Shown here: positions 8,559-22,178 of the stretch, piece by piece | How the letters are laid out: each line of letters starts with the position of its first letter | Numbering within the stretch: position 1 is the stretch's first letter | DNA from: Sporolactobacillus sp. CQH2019 | Lineage (GTDB): Bacteria; Bacillota; Bacilli; Bacillales; Sporolactobacillaceae | Direction of reading: 5' to 3' | Assembly: GCF_028765345.1 (NCBI RefSeq) | Contig: NZ_JARAJZ010000004.1 | Location: 62,001 to 126,000, forward strand | Length of the DNA: 64,000 bases | Program-made: the position numbers and the translations under genes | The notes under the pieces: model-generated | The model's input: only the letters and a program-made list of their open reading frames with translations | Database searches by the model: none | What the model was told of the DNA's origin: nothing

Positions 8559-9050
8559 GATCTTTGACACCTGCCTGAGCCTTAAATATGTATTGCTCCC
8601 TCCCACTTCTGCGCTTCAGCACAGATTGCCGCTTAAATCCGGTTAATGAAAAGCAGCATACTTGCAAAAGCAGGCCAAAAGTGGAAACTTACCAGCCATC
8701 TCCTTGTCTGTTACACAAATGTAATATAACAGTAATACAAGAATAATCTTGATTGACCTGTGTATATTCTAACGCGATTGACATAAAATGACCATACTTT
8801 TAACGATGATTGTTTTTTCAGAATTAATACATGATGTCGAAAAAAAGCATTTTGTTACAATTTCATTACTTGAAATTGCGGTATTTCCCGATATTGTTAC
8901 AAAATCGAAACCGAATCGGTCCGCAGAGGTTTGCAACATTTACCAGGCCTGCATGCCGGAAATTCGCCGATAAATTCATTATATCGGTTATTTCTAAACA
9001 AAAAATGAACAAATAGGATCGCGTCCGCTTTTTCAGACAGACCGGCAGCT
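8559..9050. other. intergenic region atpC-ywzB
   Basis: About 490 AT-rich bases that probably hold the promoter of ywzB-ywmB-murA1. On the minus strand several -10-like hexamers occur (TATATT near 8722) but no clear pair can be assigned. An AAGGAG followed at once by ATG near 8700 opens only an 18-codon frame. Confidence 0.4.
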
Positions 9051-9099
9051 AAAAAAAGAAGAGCGCCTCAAAAGTCGAAATACCGGCTTTGAGACGCCC
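9051..9099 (-). terminator. terminator of the atp operon
   Basis: On the minus strand GGCGTCTCAAAG and CTTTTGAGGCGC form a 12-bp near-perfect stem, followed by a T-rich tail. It lies 34 bases downstream of the atpC stop. Confidence 0.85.
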
Positions 9100-9132
9100 T
9101 TTATCGGAAAGGCCGACTGCCTCTCCCTGTAA

Positions 9133-11925
<2,793 letters not shown>

Positions 11926-12029
11926 GTTCCGTTCACCACCTTTGCAAGGTTGTTAAATCGAGCAGCTTACGTGTGTAAGAGGCTCATCCTGCAATTATGT
12001 TTGAAATAAAAGAATCCATGCAGCTGCTT

Positions 12030-14093
<2,064 letters not shown>

Positions 14094-14097
<4 letters not shown>

Positions 14098-14579
14098 TGC
14101 TGATTCCCCACCTGCTTCATCAGCTGATCGATTTCTTTAGAGTAGTCTTTCGCATTGATCTCTTTTTCAAGCAATTTGGATGCAAGCAGGACAGAAAGAT
14201 CGGCTACTTCATCACGTATTGAAGCGACGGCTTTTTCTTTCTCCTGATTGATTTCTTCATATGCTTCTTTGATCAGACGATCCGACCGGTTTTTGGCCGC
14301 ATCGATAATACCCTGTGACTCGGCTGCTGCCTGCTTTTTCGCCTGTTCAATCATTGCGCGCGATTCTTCGCGCACCTTGTCCAGTTCAACTTTCTGCTGC
14401 GCCAGATATTTTTGCGATTCTTCACGCGAGTTTTCCGCTTCCGTGATCTGATTGTTGATGTATTTTTTACGCTTTTCCATAATAGCGGCAACCGGCCCGA
14501 CAGCCTTCCAGGCGACGAGAGCCATCAAAATCAGAAAAATCACTATCTGGGCAAGAATCGTTCCTAAGGAAAATGACAT
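14094..14579 (-). CDS. atpF: ATP synthase Fo subunit b
   Basis: The 161-residue b subunit of the peripheral stalk. A single N-terminal membrane helix (about 6-25) is followed by a long, charged, continuous helix (EAENSREESQKYLAQQ and onward) that dimerises and reaches delta. It lies between atpE and atpH as usual. Confidence 0.96.
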
Positions 14580-14738
14580 CGCATGGTCACTCCTTTCGCC
14601 AATTGTTTTTTGCCATCAATCGTTGTCTGTTCTATTCGGAAATTTCTCGGGCGGCACCGGTCGCCGCGCGCCCGTCTCTTAAATCATTAAAGGTTTTTAC
14701 AAGAAAGCGGGGGTGAAAAATTCCCACGACCGTTTTTC

Positions 14739-15002
<264 letters not shown>

Positions 15003-15032
15003 CTAAATGTGTAAAATCCCGTAACCGGACGG

Positions 15033-15773
15033 TTAATTTGCGGACACTTTCTGTCCGATGTAAACCATTGCCAGAACAGTAAAGATGTAAGCCTGGATGC
15101 AGCCGACAAAGACGGAAAAGCCCATCCACACAATGAGCGGGACTGCCGTCAGGTACAGTGCGCCGTCCCGTAAAATGAGAATCAGCACTTCGCCGGCGAA
15201 AATATTCGCCCAGAGCCGGGCCGCATGAGTGACCGGCTTTGCCAGTTCATCAATGACGTTGAATGGAAACATCCACCAATACGGTTTAAAATAATCTCTC
15301 GCGTAAACAAGCGGATGTTTCACCGCACCGGCAAGATGCGCATAGATCATGATGGCGCCGGCCATCGCGACGGTCACATTCAGATCCGAAGTCGGTGATT
15401 TGAACCAGCTGACCGTATGAGTCGTTTTCAGCATATCCGCCGTAATCCCGAGTGAGGGAACCGGTCCGGTAACCTGCGCCGTGGCAATGACAATAATGCC
15501 CAGCAGATTGGCGATCAGGACGAAAAGAAATGTGGTCAGTGCAAAACTGATGTATTTATAGGATTCCTTCTTTTCCATCATGATGCCGGTAATACCGTCG
15601 ATAAAATCAATGATGTACTCCATCACGTTCTGTTTTCCCGTCGGACGGATGCTGAGACGACGCGTCAGCGCCATGACAATCAAAAATACAATTACGGCCG
15701 TAACAAGGCTTCCTATAATGACCGTCAGATCAAATGTCATTCCGAGAAACTTCACTTTCGGAGTCAGATCCAA
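15033..15773 (-). CDS. atpB: ATP synthase Fo subunit a
   Basis: The a subunit, which with the c ring forms the two ion half-channels. It is about 246 residues with five to six membrane spans. The essential arginine lies in the ARLWANIFAGE segment near residue 185. The start is uncertain: TTG at 15773 has GGGGGGAG immediately upstream and is preferred. An ATG at 15791 in frame would place that site inside the gene. The frame overlaps the tail of the broken atpI. Confidence 0.95.
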   Translation of the reverse strand: MDLTPKVKFLGMTFDLTVIIGSLVTAVIVFLIVMALTRRLSIRPTGKQNVMEYIIDFIDGITGIMMEKKESYKYISFALTTFLFVLIANLLGIIVIATAQVTGPVPSLGITADMLKTTHTVSWFKSPTSDLNVTVAMAGAIMIYAHLAGAVKHPLVYARDYFKPYWWMFPFNVIDELAKPVTHAARLWANIFAGEVLILILRDGALYLTAVPLIVWMGFSVFVGCIQAYIFTVLAMVYIGQKVSAN

Positions 15774-16187
15774 GAGTCTCCCCCCCTTCATCCGAAGAAG
15801 CTGTTTTTCTTAAAGAGCAAAAACTCATCACCGCCACAAGCAAGATACAGTCGGACAATAAGGACAGTACAAAAGACCGGAAATCAATCAGGACCGGAAA
15901 ACGGCAACCCGTCAGTACAGCGGCTGCAGCCGTCGGAAAAACGGCCTTCATCTGCAGCTCTGCCTGCATGCGGGAACCTGACAAAACCCGGAGGCCTGTC
16001 ATCCTCAGTCAAAAAGAAAGATAGAAAGATTATATAAACTGATTAATCTGCCGAAGAGAAACCGTTCACGAACGCCTTCATCGGTCTGATAAACCAGATT
16101 ACCCCAAAAAGCAGCGGGAGTATACGCGAAAATCGGAACCGCAGCGAAAACAGCCTGACAGCGGCTCAGTCCTTCATAAAAGATTTC
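15730..16187 (-). pseudogene. atpI: atpI split by a frameshift
   Basis: Between atpZ and atpB, where AtpI (subunit I, about 125 residues, four spans) is expected, the sequence is open in two different frames. The upstream frame gives QAVFAAVPIFAYTPAAFWG and GRLISLYNLSIFLF, then stops at 16005. The second frame continues from about 16002 with LRMTGLRVLSG, VFPTAAAAVLTGCRFPVL and FRSFVLSLLSDCILLVAV. Joined, these resemble the AtpI pattern in which an SLYNL helix is followed by an RM motif and two further helices. One inserted base near the T-run at 16007-16016 would join the frames. This may be a true lesion, programmed slippage or a sequencing error. AtpI helps assemble the c ring and is dispensable in several species. 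Confidence 0.6.
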
Positions 16188-16387
16188 AGCGTATAATAGC
16201 AGCTGAACAAACCGAAGAAAAAACCGGCAACGGCACAAATCGGCAGCCACAGATGAGAGAAGCCGAAATGTCCGTCAAGGTATTTGCCGATAAGAGCACC
16301 AATGATAATAAATGCAAAAATTTCAAAGCCCATGGCACTGACCATTGCAGCCATCTGTATCGGTTTGATGTCCTTTTTCCCAGCCAA
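16166..16387 (-). CDS. atpZ: AtpZ/AtpI-type small membrane protein, first gene of the atp operon
   Basis: A 73-residue protein with two membrane helices (MAAMVSAMGFEIFAFIIIGA and LPICAVAGFFFGLFSCYY) of the AtpZ (F0F1 ATPase subunit, gene 1) family. With AtpI it has been linked to ion supply or c-ring assembly. The start is a TTG with AAGGGGGT about eight bases upstream. It is the promoter-proximal gene of the operon. Confidence 0.85.
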   Translation of the reverse strand: MAGKKDIKPIQMAAMVSAMGFEIFAFIIIGALIGKYLDGHFGFSHLWLPICAVAGFFFGLFSCYYTLKSFMKD

Positions 16388-16629
16388 AACCAGACCCCCT
16401 TCACGGCTTTCCGGCCCCGTCCGGGCCGCTTTTCCGGAAAGCGGAACGAAACCGCCCTGCCTGCCGGAACATCATTTTATGCACCCGGCCGCTTATTGCT
16501 GCCGGCGAGTCGGACAAATCAGGATGCGACATAAATTCTGCAAAAACAGTCTGGAAATTTAAGGAATAAAAAAAAGCTCGATACAGTTATTATCGGTCGG
16601 CACTCTTCGAAAAATACCGCTACTGTTAC

Positions 16630-16659
16630 AGTTTAGCGAAAGCGCTGTCTTTATGTCAA
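16630..16659 (-). promoter_or_regulatory. sigma-A promoter of the atp operon
   Basis: On the minus strand a perfect TTGACA (16654-16659) is followed by 18 bases and TAAACT (16630-16635). It lies about 240 bases upstream of atpZ. The spacer contains the palindrome AGCGCTTTCGCT, loosely like a CcpA cre site but with three or more mismatches. Confidence 0.7.
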
Positions 16660-16675
16660 CATCATTTCGATTTTT

Positions 16676-16691
16676 TGTGATAAATATCACG
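16676..16691. promoter_or_regulatory. Crp/Fnr-type palindrome upstream of the atp promoter
   Basis: TGTGATAAATATCACG matches the Bacillus Fnr-type box TGTGA-N6-TCACA at nine of the ten specific bases. Its centre lies about 60-61 bases upstream of the start predicted for the atp promoter, a position used by class I Crp/Fnr activators. The upp gene lies on the far side and is transcribed away from it. Confidence 0.55.
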
Positions 16692-16880
16692 TCTGTATAA
16701 AGAAAGATGTCTCATCCTGACGTTTTCCGCCGGTCTATTCCTTATACCTAGAATTCTAAACATATTTACCGAAACCTGAACACGTAAATTGTGACAAATC
16801 TTTAACAAAGAAAATAAACATCGAATGCATTGACTGCTGGACGAAATATTTTTTCATGACGCTCTCAGCATTTTTTCGCC

Positions 16881-17510
16881 TTATTTTGTTCCAAACAGCC
16901 TGTCGCCGGCATCTCCGAGTCCGGGAACGATATAGCCCTTTTCATTCAGTTTCTCGTCAAGCGCCGCAAGATAAATGTCGACATCCGGATGCACTTTCTG
17001 CACCTCGCGGACGCCCTCAGGCGCCCCGATCAGGCACATCAGCTTGATATTGACACCGCCGTGCTGTTTAAGAAAGGTGATGGCGGCAGACGCCGATCCG
17101 CCGGTTGCCAGCATCGGATCGACAACAATCAGGTCGCGTTCGGAAATATCCTGAGGCAGTTTGACATAATACTCGACCGGTTTGAGCGTATCGGGATCGC
17201 GATACAGGCCGATATGGCCGACTTTCGCCGCCGGAATCAATTGAAGCATGCCGTTGACCATTCCGAGACCGGCCCGAAGAATCGGTATAATCCCCATTTT
17301 CTTTCCGGCTATTCTATAAGCCCTTGCTTTAGCCACCGGCGTCTGGACTTCCACCTCTTCAAGGGTCAGATCCCGTGTAATTTCAAAAGCCATCAGTGTG
17401 GCAACTTCGTCCACCAGTTCCCGGAACGCTTTCGTACCTGTCCTGTAATCCCGGATCATCGTCAGTTTATGCTGAATCAGCGGATGATCTAAAACAACTA
17501 ACTTACCCAT
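16881..17510 (-). CDS. upp: uracil phosphoribosyltransferase
   Basis: Salvages uracil with PRPP to UMP. The 209-residue protein has the PRPP loop [14 protein letters not shown] near residue 130 and the family start [20 protein letters not shown] ([10 protein letters not shown]). Length and placement between glyA and the atp operon match B. subtilis. No clear terminator is seen before the atp promoter region. Confidence 0.97.
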   Translation of the reverse strand: MGKLVVLDHPLIQHKLTMIRDYRTGTKAFRELVDEVATLMAFEITRDLTLEEVEVQTPVAKARAYRIAGKKMGIIPILRAGLGMVNGMLQLIPAAKVGHIGLYRDPDTLKPVEYYVKLPQDISERDLIVVDPMLATGGSASAAITFLKQHGGVNIKLMCLIGAPEGVREVQKVHPDVDIYLAALDEKLNEKGYIVPGLGDAGDRLFGTK

Positions 17511-17726
17511 TCAATTGCCCCCCATTTTTGGAACGATGCGGGTTCCGTTCTGCTTTATCTGTCCATAAATAAAAGGGGGATTCCCCCTTGAAATGAATGC
17601 CGGACCGCCGCGATGAGCGGGACGCAGCGGAAAAACCGGCAAATTTTTTCAATCATAGTATCATTCGGTTCGCCGGTCATTTTTACGGGCCATTCCCGCG
17701 CCTAACCGGCTGATTGTCAGACATTG

Positions 17727-18983
17727 TCAGACGCCGGTGCCTGTTTTCTCGGTATAGAGCGGATACTTATCCGTCAGCGCTCTGACACGTGACGCCGATT
17801 CGGCAAGGACGGTCTCATCGTCCGGATTTTTCAGTGCTCCGGCAATGACAGATGCGACTTCCCGCATATCGTCTTCATTGAACCCGCGCGTTGTAACGGC
17901 CGGCGTCCCCATGCGAATGCCGCTCGTTACGAAAGGCTTCTCCGGATCGAACGGAATGGTGTTCTTGTTTGTCGTAATGCCGATGCTGTCAAGTACGGCT
18001 TCCGCCTTTTTTCCGGTGATCCCGAGGTTGCGCAGATCGACCAGTACGAGATGATTGTCCGTTCCGCCGGAAACAAGAGTCAGCCCGTGCTTTTGCAGTG
18101 CCTCGGCAAAAGCCTTTGCGTTAGCAACAATGCGGCCCTCATACTCCTTAAATGACGGCTGCAGTGCTTCGCCGAAAGCGACCGCCTTGGCAGCGATAAT
18201 ATGCATCAGAGGCCCACCTTGAATACCGGGGAAAATCGCCTTGTCCAATTTCTTGGCAAACCGTTCCTTGCAGAAAATCATACCGCCGCGGGGACCGCGC
18301 AATGTCTTGTGTGTTGTCGTCGTGACAAAATCGCAATAAGGAATAGGGCTTGGATGAAGGCCAGCGGCAACAAGGCCGGCAATGTGCGCCATGTCCGCCA
18401 TCAGATAGGCACCGACCTCATCAGCAATTTCACGGAATTTCTTGAAATCGATGATGCGCGGATAGGCACTTGCACCGGCGACAATCAGCTTCGGTTTATA
18501 TTTAAGCGCCTGACTTCTTACTTCGTCGAAATCAATCCGCTGCGTGTCTTTAGTGACGCCGTAGTCAACGAAGTTATAGAGACGGCCGCTGAAATTCACC
18601 GGGCTGCCGTGCGTCAGATGGCCTCCGTGCGACAGTCTCATGCCCAGCACCGTATCGCCCGGGTCGAGTATGGTTTCATAGACAGCCATGTTCGCCTGTG
18701 CTCCCGAGTGAGGCTGAACATTCACATGATCGGCACCAAATAGTTTCAGGGCCCGGTCTCTTGCCAGGTTTTCAACTATATCGACAAATTCGCAGCCCCC
18801 GTAATAGCGATGACCGGGGTAGCCTTCCGCATACTTGTTGGTCAGAACGGAACCGGCCGCCTCAAGCACTGCCGGACTGACAAAGTTCTCCGAAGCAATC
18901 AGCTCAATTTTGCTTCTCTGTCTCCCTAATTCCTTTTCAATTGCCCGGAACACATCGGGATCATGCGCTTCAATTGCCTTCAT
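17727..18983 (-). CDS. glyA: serine hydroxymethyltransferase
   Basis: Converts serine and tetrahydrofolate to glycine and methylene-tetrahydrofolate, using PLP. The 418-residue protein contains the PLP-lysine motif [14 protein letters not shown] near residue 227 and the N-terminal [15 protein letters not shown]. It is complete. A short GGGGGATTCCCCC hairpin lies between it and upp but has no T-tract, so read-through into upp is possible. Confidence 0.97.
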   Translation of the reverse strand: MKAIEAHDPDVFRAIEKELGRQRSKIELIASENFVSPAVLEAAGSVLTNKYAEGYPGHRYYGGCEFVDIVENLARDRALKLFGADHVNVQPHSGAQANMAVYETILDPGDTVLGMRLSHGGHLTHGSPVNFSGRLYNFVDYGVTKDTQRIDFDEVRSQALKYKPKLIVAGASAYPRIIDFKKFREIADEVGAYLMADMAHIAGLVAAGLHPSPIPYCDFVTTTTHKTLRGPRGGMIFCKERFAKKLDKAIFPGIQGGPLMHIIAAKAVAFGEALQPSFKEYEGRIVANAKAFAEALQKHGLTLVSGGTDNHLVLVDLRNLGITGKKAEAVLDSIGITTNKNTIPFDPEKPFVTSGIRMGTPAVTTRGFNEDDMREVASVIAGALKNPDDETVLAESASRVRALTDKYPLYTEKTGTGV

Positions 18984-19168
18984 GAATGGTGTGCAACTCC
19001 TCTCAAAATCTTTTTCATGTAAAGTTTATCATATTTTATTGATAAAAAGCTTTATTAAATTCATCTGATTGTCAAATTCAACTTTTTTACTGTCGTAAAG
19101 TCCGCCGATCATCGTCATTTCACGGATGTTTTTAAATTTTCCGGCAATTATGGGTCAAAAAGTTTTTA

Positions 19169-19912
19169 ATGAGTATCCCCTCCATTTATGTATCCAGCCG
19201 GCCGCGGCTTAAAAACGGCAGCGGGTCTTCCGAAAAGCGACCGTTTGGCACGGGAGCCGGCCTTTTTTTGAATGCTCAGGCGAACGACGCTTGACTCCGC
19301 TGAAAAGGAGGATATCCTGCGCGGACAATCATTGCATGGCGAAAACACCCGATCTTTTTCTTGGCTCGCCGCATATTCCTGTAAATTGTGGTGAAAATCG
19401 GCAGGAAGTGCCGGCTTATCACCAGAAAAAGCAAAATATCAACAGTAATCGGCAGCAATGTGCGGAAGATCAACAGTAACGGCCAAATAATCACAGTAAA
19501 CGAACCAAAATCAATAAGTGCAAGTAATCAGAACAGCAGGCTTGTCTGATGGATGGATCAACGCGGCCGGAGTTTTATCAACTTCCGGCCGGATTTGCAT
19601 GGCCATCAGCCGGATTCAAGGTCCTTCCGGCCAAATTCGGGGCTCTTCCGGCCGTTTTCAAGCTCCTTCCGGCCAAATTCAGGCTCCTTCCGGCCAAATT
19701 CGGGGCTCTTCCGGCCAAATTCAGGCCCCTTCCGGCCAAATTCAGGGTTCTTCCGGCCGGCGCGCCCGATTCCGTTGCACCCGATTGATCAAGTCGTTGC
19801 GGAAGCTTATTGATTGCGGAAACGCTCTCCGTCTTTCGAGAGATTGACAGTTTCAGAAACAATTGCTCATCATTGACGGCACAGCAGGAAAATGAGCTAA
19901 AGAGATACTCAT
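19169..19912 (+). mobile_element. repeat element B, same family as A
   Basis: A 744-base element bounded by ATGAGTATCCCCTCCATTTAT on the left (shown here as its first bases ATGAGTATCCCCT) and the inverted ATGAGTATCTCTTTAGCTCA on the right. The inverted repeat extends outward into T-runs (AAAAAGTTTTTA against AAAAAATTCTTT). Its first 300 bases align with A and C (GTATCCAGCCGG, GAAAAGCGACC, ATATTCCTGTAAAT, CAGTAATCGG). The centre is a nine-unit 21-bp array. Its last 130 bases align with the end of A (GAGATTGACAGTTTCAGAA). No protein is encoded. It lies between glyA and the terminator of ywlG. Confidence 0.72.
19582..19770 (+). repeat. array B: 9 tandem units of exactly 21 bp
   Basis: Nine units of 21 bp. 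Seven begin CTTCCGGCC, most continuing AAATTC plus a variable tail (GGGGCT, AGGCTC, AGGCCC, AGGGTT). Same unit and period as array A. Unlike A, the TATCGG variant is missing. Confidence 0.92.
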
Positions 19913-19959
19913 AAAGAATTTTTTAAGACATCCATCACTAAGAACAAGCCTATAATCGT

Positions 19960-19990
19960 AAAAAGGGAAAGCAGCCCGCTTTCCCTTTTT
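19960..19990. terminator. terminator of ywlG
   Basis: A perfect 13-bp stem (AAAAAGGGAAAGC and complement) with loop AGCCC, flanked by A and T runs. It could work in both directions and lies ten bases past the ywlG stop. Confidence 0.85.
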
Positions 19991-19999
19991 ACAGTTATG

Positions 20000-20578
20000 C
20001 TATATTCTCCACACCTTTGCCGCTTCCGGATAGACGGCACGTTCTCCGCCGATCAGTTTCGGCCGAGTCCGTGCCATGGTGATATGCGCGTGTCCGATGT
20101 GCACAACTCCGCTCCTGACCGGAACCGCAACGGGTTTAAGATGCATGCCGATCAGTGTGTCGCCTATGTCAATGCCGCCGTCCGCTTTGATAAATTCGAC
20201 AACGACCGGATCCTGCAGATGCTCATAGGCATAAGTCGCCATTGCCCCGCCTGCGTGCCGTACAGGCCGAACGGTAACCGGTTCGTAGCCGCGCTGCTCC
20301 GCAATCTTCCGATCCATGACAAGTGCGCGATTCAGGTGTTCGCAGCACTGAAAAGCGAAATGCACGCCTGTCCGGTCATGGCAGGTTGCCACAGCCCGGT
20401 AGATCGACGCCGCCACGTCCATAGAGCCCGACGTACCAATGCGTTTTCCGCCCACTTCGCTTGTGCTGCACCCTAAAACAAGCAGATGGCGGGCATCGAA
20501 AGCCATCGCTTTCTCAAGATCATGAAGTGCCCGACCTACTTCTTCTATAATATCCTCATTGAGTACTTCCATTTCCAT
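20000..20578 (-). CDS. ywlG: YwlG family protein (TIGR01440, DUF436)
   Basis: A 192-residue conserved protein of unknown function, usually placed upstream of glyA in Bacillales. Typical segments are LLVLGCSTSEVGGKRIGTSGS near residue 35 (in part: LGCSTSEVGGKRIGT), a FQCCEHLNRALV motif near 90 with paired cysteines, and IGDTLIGMHLKPVAVPVR near 145. The conserved cysteines and histidines suggest an enzyme or metal site, but no reaction is established. Confidence 0.9.
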   Translation of the reverse strand: MEMEVLNEDIIEEVGRALHDLEKAMAFDARHLLVLGCSTSEVGGKRIGTSGSMDVAASIYRAVATCHDRTGVHFAFQCCEHLNRALVMDRKIAEQRGYEPVTVRPVRHAGGAMATYAYEHLQDPVVVEFIKADGGIDIGDTLIGMHLKPVAVPVRSGVVHIGHAHITMARTRPKLIGGERAVYPEAAKVWRI

Positions 20579-20695
20579 TCCCTTCTTGTTCGAGAGAAGT
20601 TCTCTGCCTACTAAGTTTATTATAACAGGTTGAGCACGAATTGATGTCCTAATCTGTGGGAAGCCGAATATTCAAGCATGTCTAGGGCCGGCGCA

Positions 20696-20729
20696 TAAAA
20701 TAAATCCGTCCGCCTCTACAAAAAGGCAG
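20696..20729 (-). terminator. probable terminator downstream of mntP
   Basis: On the minus strand GTCTGCC and GGCGGAC form a 7-bp stem with one G-T type pair, followed by GGATTTATTTT. The nearest upstream minus-strand gene is mntP, some 560 bases away. Confidence 0.45.
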
Positions 20730-21290
20730 ACGATACAATCACAAGCGGAAAAATCCCGACAGAATCAAAACATCTGATTTTCACCAATCCCTCCGGCACG
20801 GCTGGACACCGATTCGACATTCCGTCGGAAATTTTTAAGCCCGCTCTCGACAATTCCCCGGGAAATTCTGTGTTGAAAAAGCGGAAATCAACGCAAAAAA
20901 AGAGGAGCGAACGGGACATACAAGGAGAATATGCACAGTTTGCTTTAGTTTGTTTCCTTTTGTCAGAGGAGGGTTAAGGCCGTCTATCCTTGGAGCAGAG
21001 AAAGTCCCATGGAACTTACGCATCGAATCGAGAAGGTTAAACTCCACGGAAGCGGCAATGCTGCGTTCCGGCTATTCTCGGCTATGACGGGAATGACTCC
21101 CCTGTGTCTGCTCTTCTCAGCGCAATTTATCGGTCGTTACGCTGAGTTTATCGGTCGTCGATTTATCGGCCTTCCGCTCATGTTTATCGGTCGTCACCCA
21201 TTTATCACTGTATCCGCCTGCCGCATTCTGCAGATCGGACCCATCTTGAACTACATGAGTCAGCCTGACAAATGCTCCGTTCGCCTTCGG
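20730..21290. other. intergenic region ywlG-mntP with repeat remnant
   Basis: About 560 bases with no credible gene. It contains the short array fragment E at 21121-21210. A 103-residue plus-strand frame (21009-21320) runs through the array but has no ribosome site and looks non-coding. Confidence 0.5.
21121..21210 (+). repeat. fragment E: degenerate TTTATCGGTCG array
   Basis: Four to five copies of TTTATCGGTCG or TTTATCGGCC spaced by 21, 15, 21 and 18 bases, ending in a partial TTTATCACTG. The unit is the TATCGGTCG form seen in element C. No conserved flanks were found, so this is a fragment or a nascent array. Confidence 0.7.
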
Positions 21291-21863
21291 TCAGAGATGA
21301 AGGTGAAACAGCAGCTTTAAGCCGAATATGAACATGATCATGCCGCCCAGCGCCTCCCCATACCGCCCGAAAAAACGATGGGTTCGTCTTCCGACAAAAA
21401 AACCGGCCCAGGCCATAATCATACTCAGCAGGCCGAAAAGGAGAATCGTGAACATGACTCTCGCTCCGAAAATGCCCATGCTGAGTCCGACCGAAAAACT
21501 ATCAATGCTGACACTGATGGCAAAAAGCATCAGTCCGGCGTCTGTCGTGTAGATCAATTCTTTCGGTCCCCGGTCACGGCTCATTACGGAAAAGATCATC
21601 TGGATCCCAATCAGAATCAGAAGAACGCCGCCGGCTCTTCCGGCAATATCACCGAAACGATGGGACAGAATGTGCCCGAGAGCCATGCCGGCAAGCGGCA
21701 TCAGCGAGTGAAAAAAACCGATCATCGTGCCGATTTTCACGGCCTGTCTCAGCCGAAAATCGCTCATGCCCATTCCCATGCACACAGAAAAGGCATCCAT
21801 CCCGAGAGCCAGCGCCATCATACATAAGGTCATGCCTTCGCCGATCAGATCAGCTGCCGTCAA
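21291..21863 (-). CDS. mntP: manganese efflux pump MntP (YwlD)
   Basis: A 190-residue, six-helix membrane protein made of two related halves. The paired motifs LALGMDAFSVCMGMG near residue 25 and ISVSIDSFSVGLSMG near 120 carry the aspartates thought to bind Mn2+. MntP exports manganese. It lies beside tsaC as in B. subtilis. The start is a TTG with AAGGGGGGAG six bases upstream. I searched the leader for the yybP-ykoY manganese riboswitch and did not recognise it. Confidence 0.92.
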   Translation of the reverse strand: MTAADLIGEGMTLCMMALALGMDAFSVCMGMGMSDFRLRQAVKIGTMIGFFHSLMPLAGMALGHILSHRFGDIAGRAGGVLLILIGIQMIFSVMSRDRGPKELIYTTDAGLMLFAISVSIDSFSVGLSMGIFGARVMFTILLFGLLSMIMAWAGFFVGRRTHRFFGRYGEALGGMIMFIFGLKLLFHLHL

Positions 21864-22021
21864 GCCCGCTCCCCCCTTCCTGTCCCGTAAATCACTTTAT
21901 GCATGTCCACCGGACAATAGAAGGAGAAATGAAACGTTTTGATGAGAAAGCCAGATGCTGCGCGGCTTAGAATGCCAAATTGCGGATACAGCGGCTTCAC
22001 ATGAAACCGCTCTGCGCACAG

Positions 22022-22062
22022 AAGCCCAGATTTCTTCTTCAAAAAAGAAAAAATCTGGGCTT
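22022..22062. terminator. strong hairpin between tsaC and mntP
   Basis: AAGCCCAGATTTCTTCTT pairs with AAGAAAAAATCTGGGCTT, 17 of 18 bases, with a five-base loop. On the minus strand it is downstream of tsaC. It lacks a T-tract outside the stem, so termination is uncertain. Confidence 0.5.
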
Positions 22063-22178
22063 ACGGAATTCCAACCTATGAAATAAACGTTTAATCAAGC
22101 ATCTATCTTTTATGTCTGCCCGACGGTCCCGGGCAGCAGGCAGCGCCCGGTTCTCTTTCTGCAAAAGCCGGACGTTTC

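Noticed and set aside
16633-16650. CcpA cre site in the atp promoter spacer
   Set aside because: The palindrome AGCGCTTTCGCT has three or more mismatches to the cre consensus, too many to claim.
17571-17590. Terminator between glyA and upp
   Set aside because: GGGGGATTCCCCC is a very short stem with a tiny loop and no T-tract.
21864-22178. Manganese (yybP-ykoY) riboswitch before mntP
   Set aside because: I looked for the conserved paired motifs and saw only a plain hairpin at 22022-22062.
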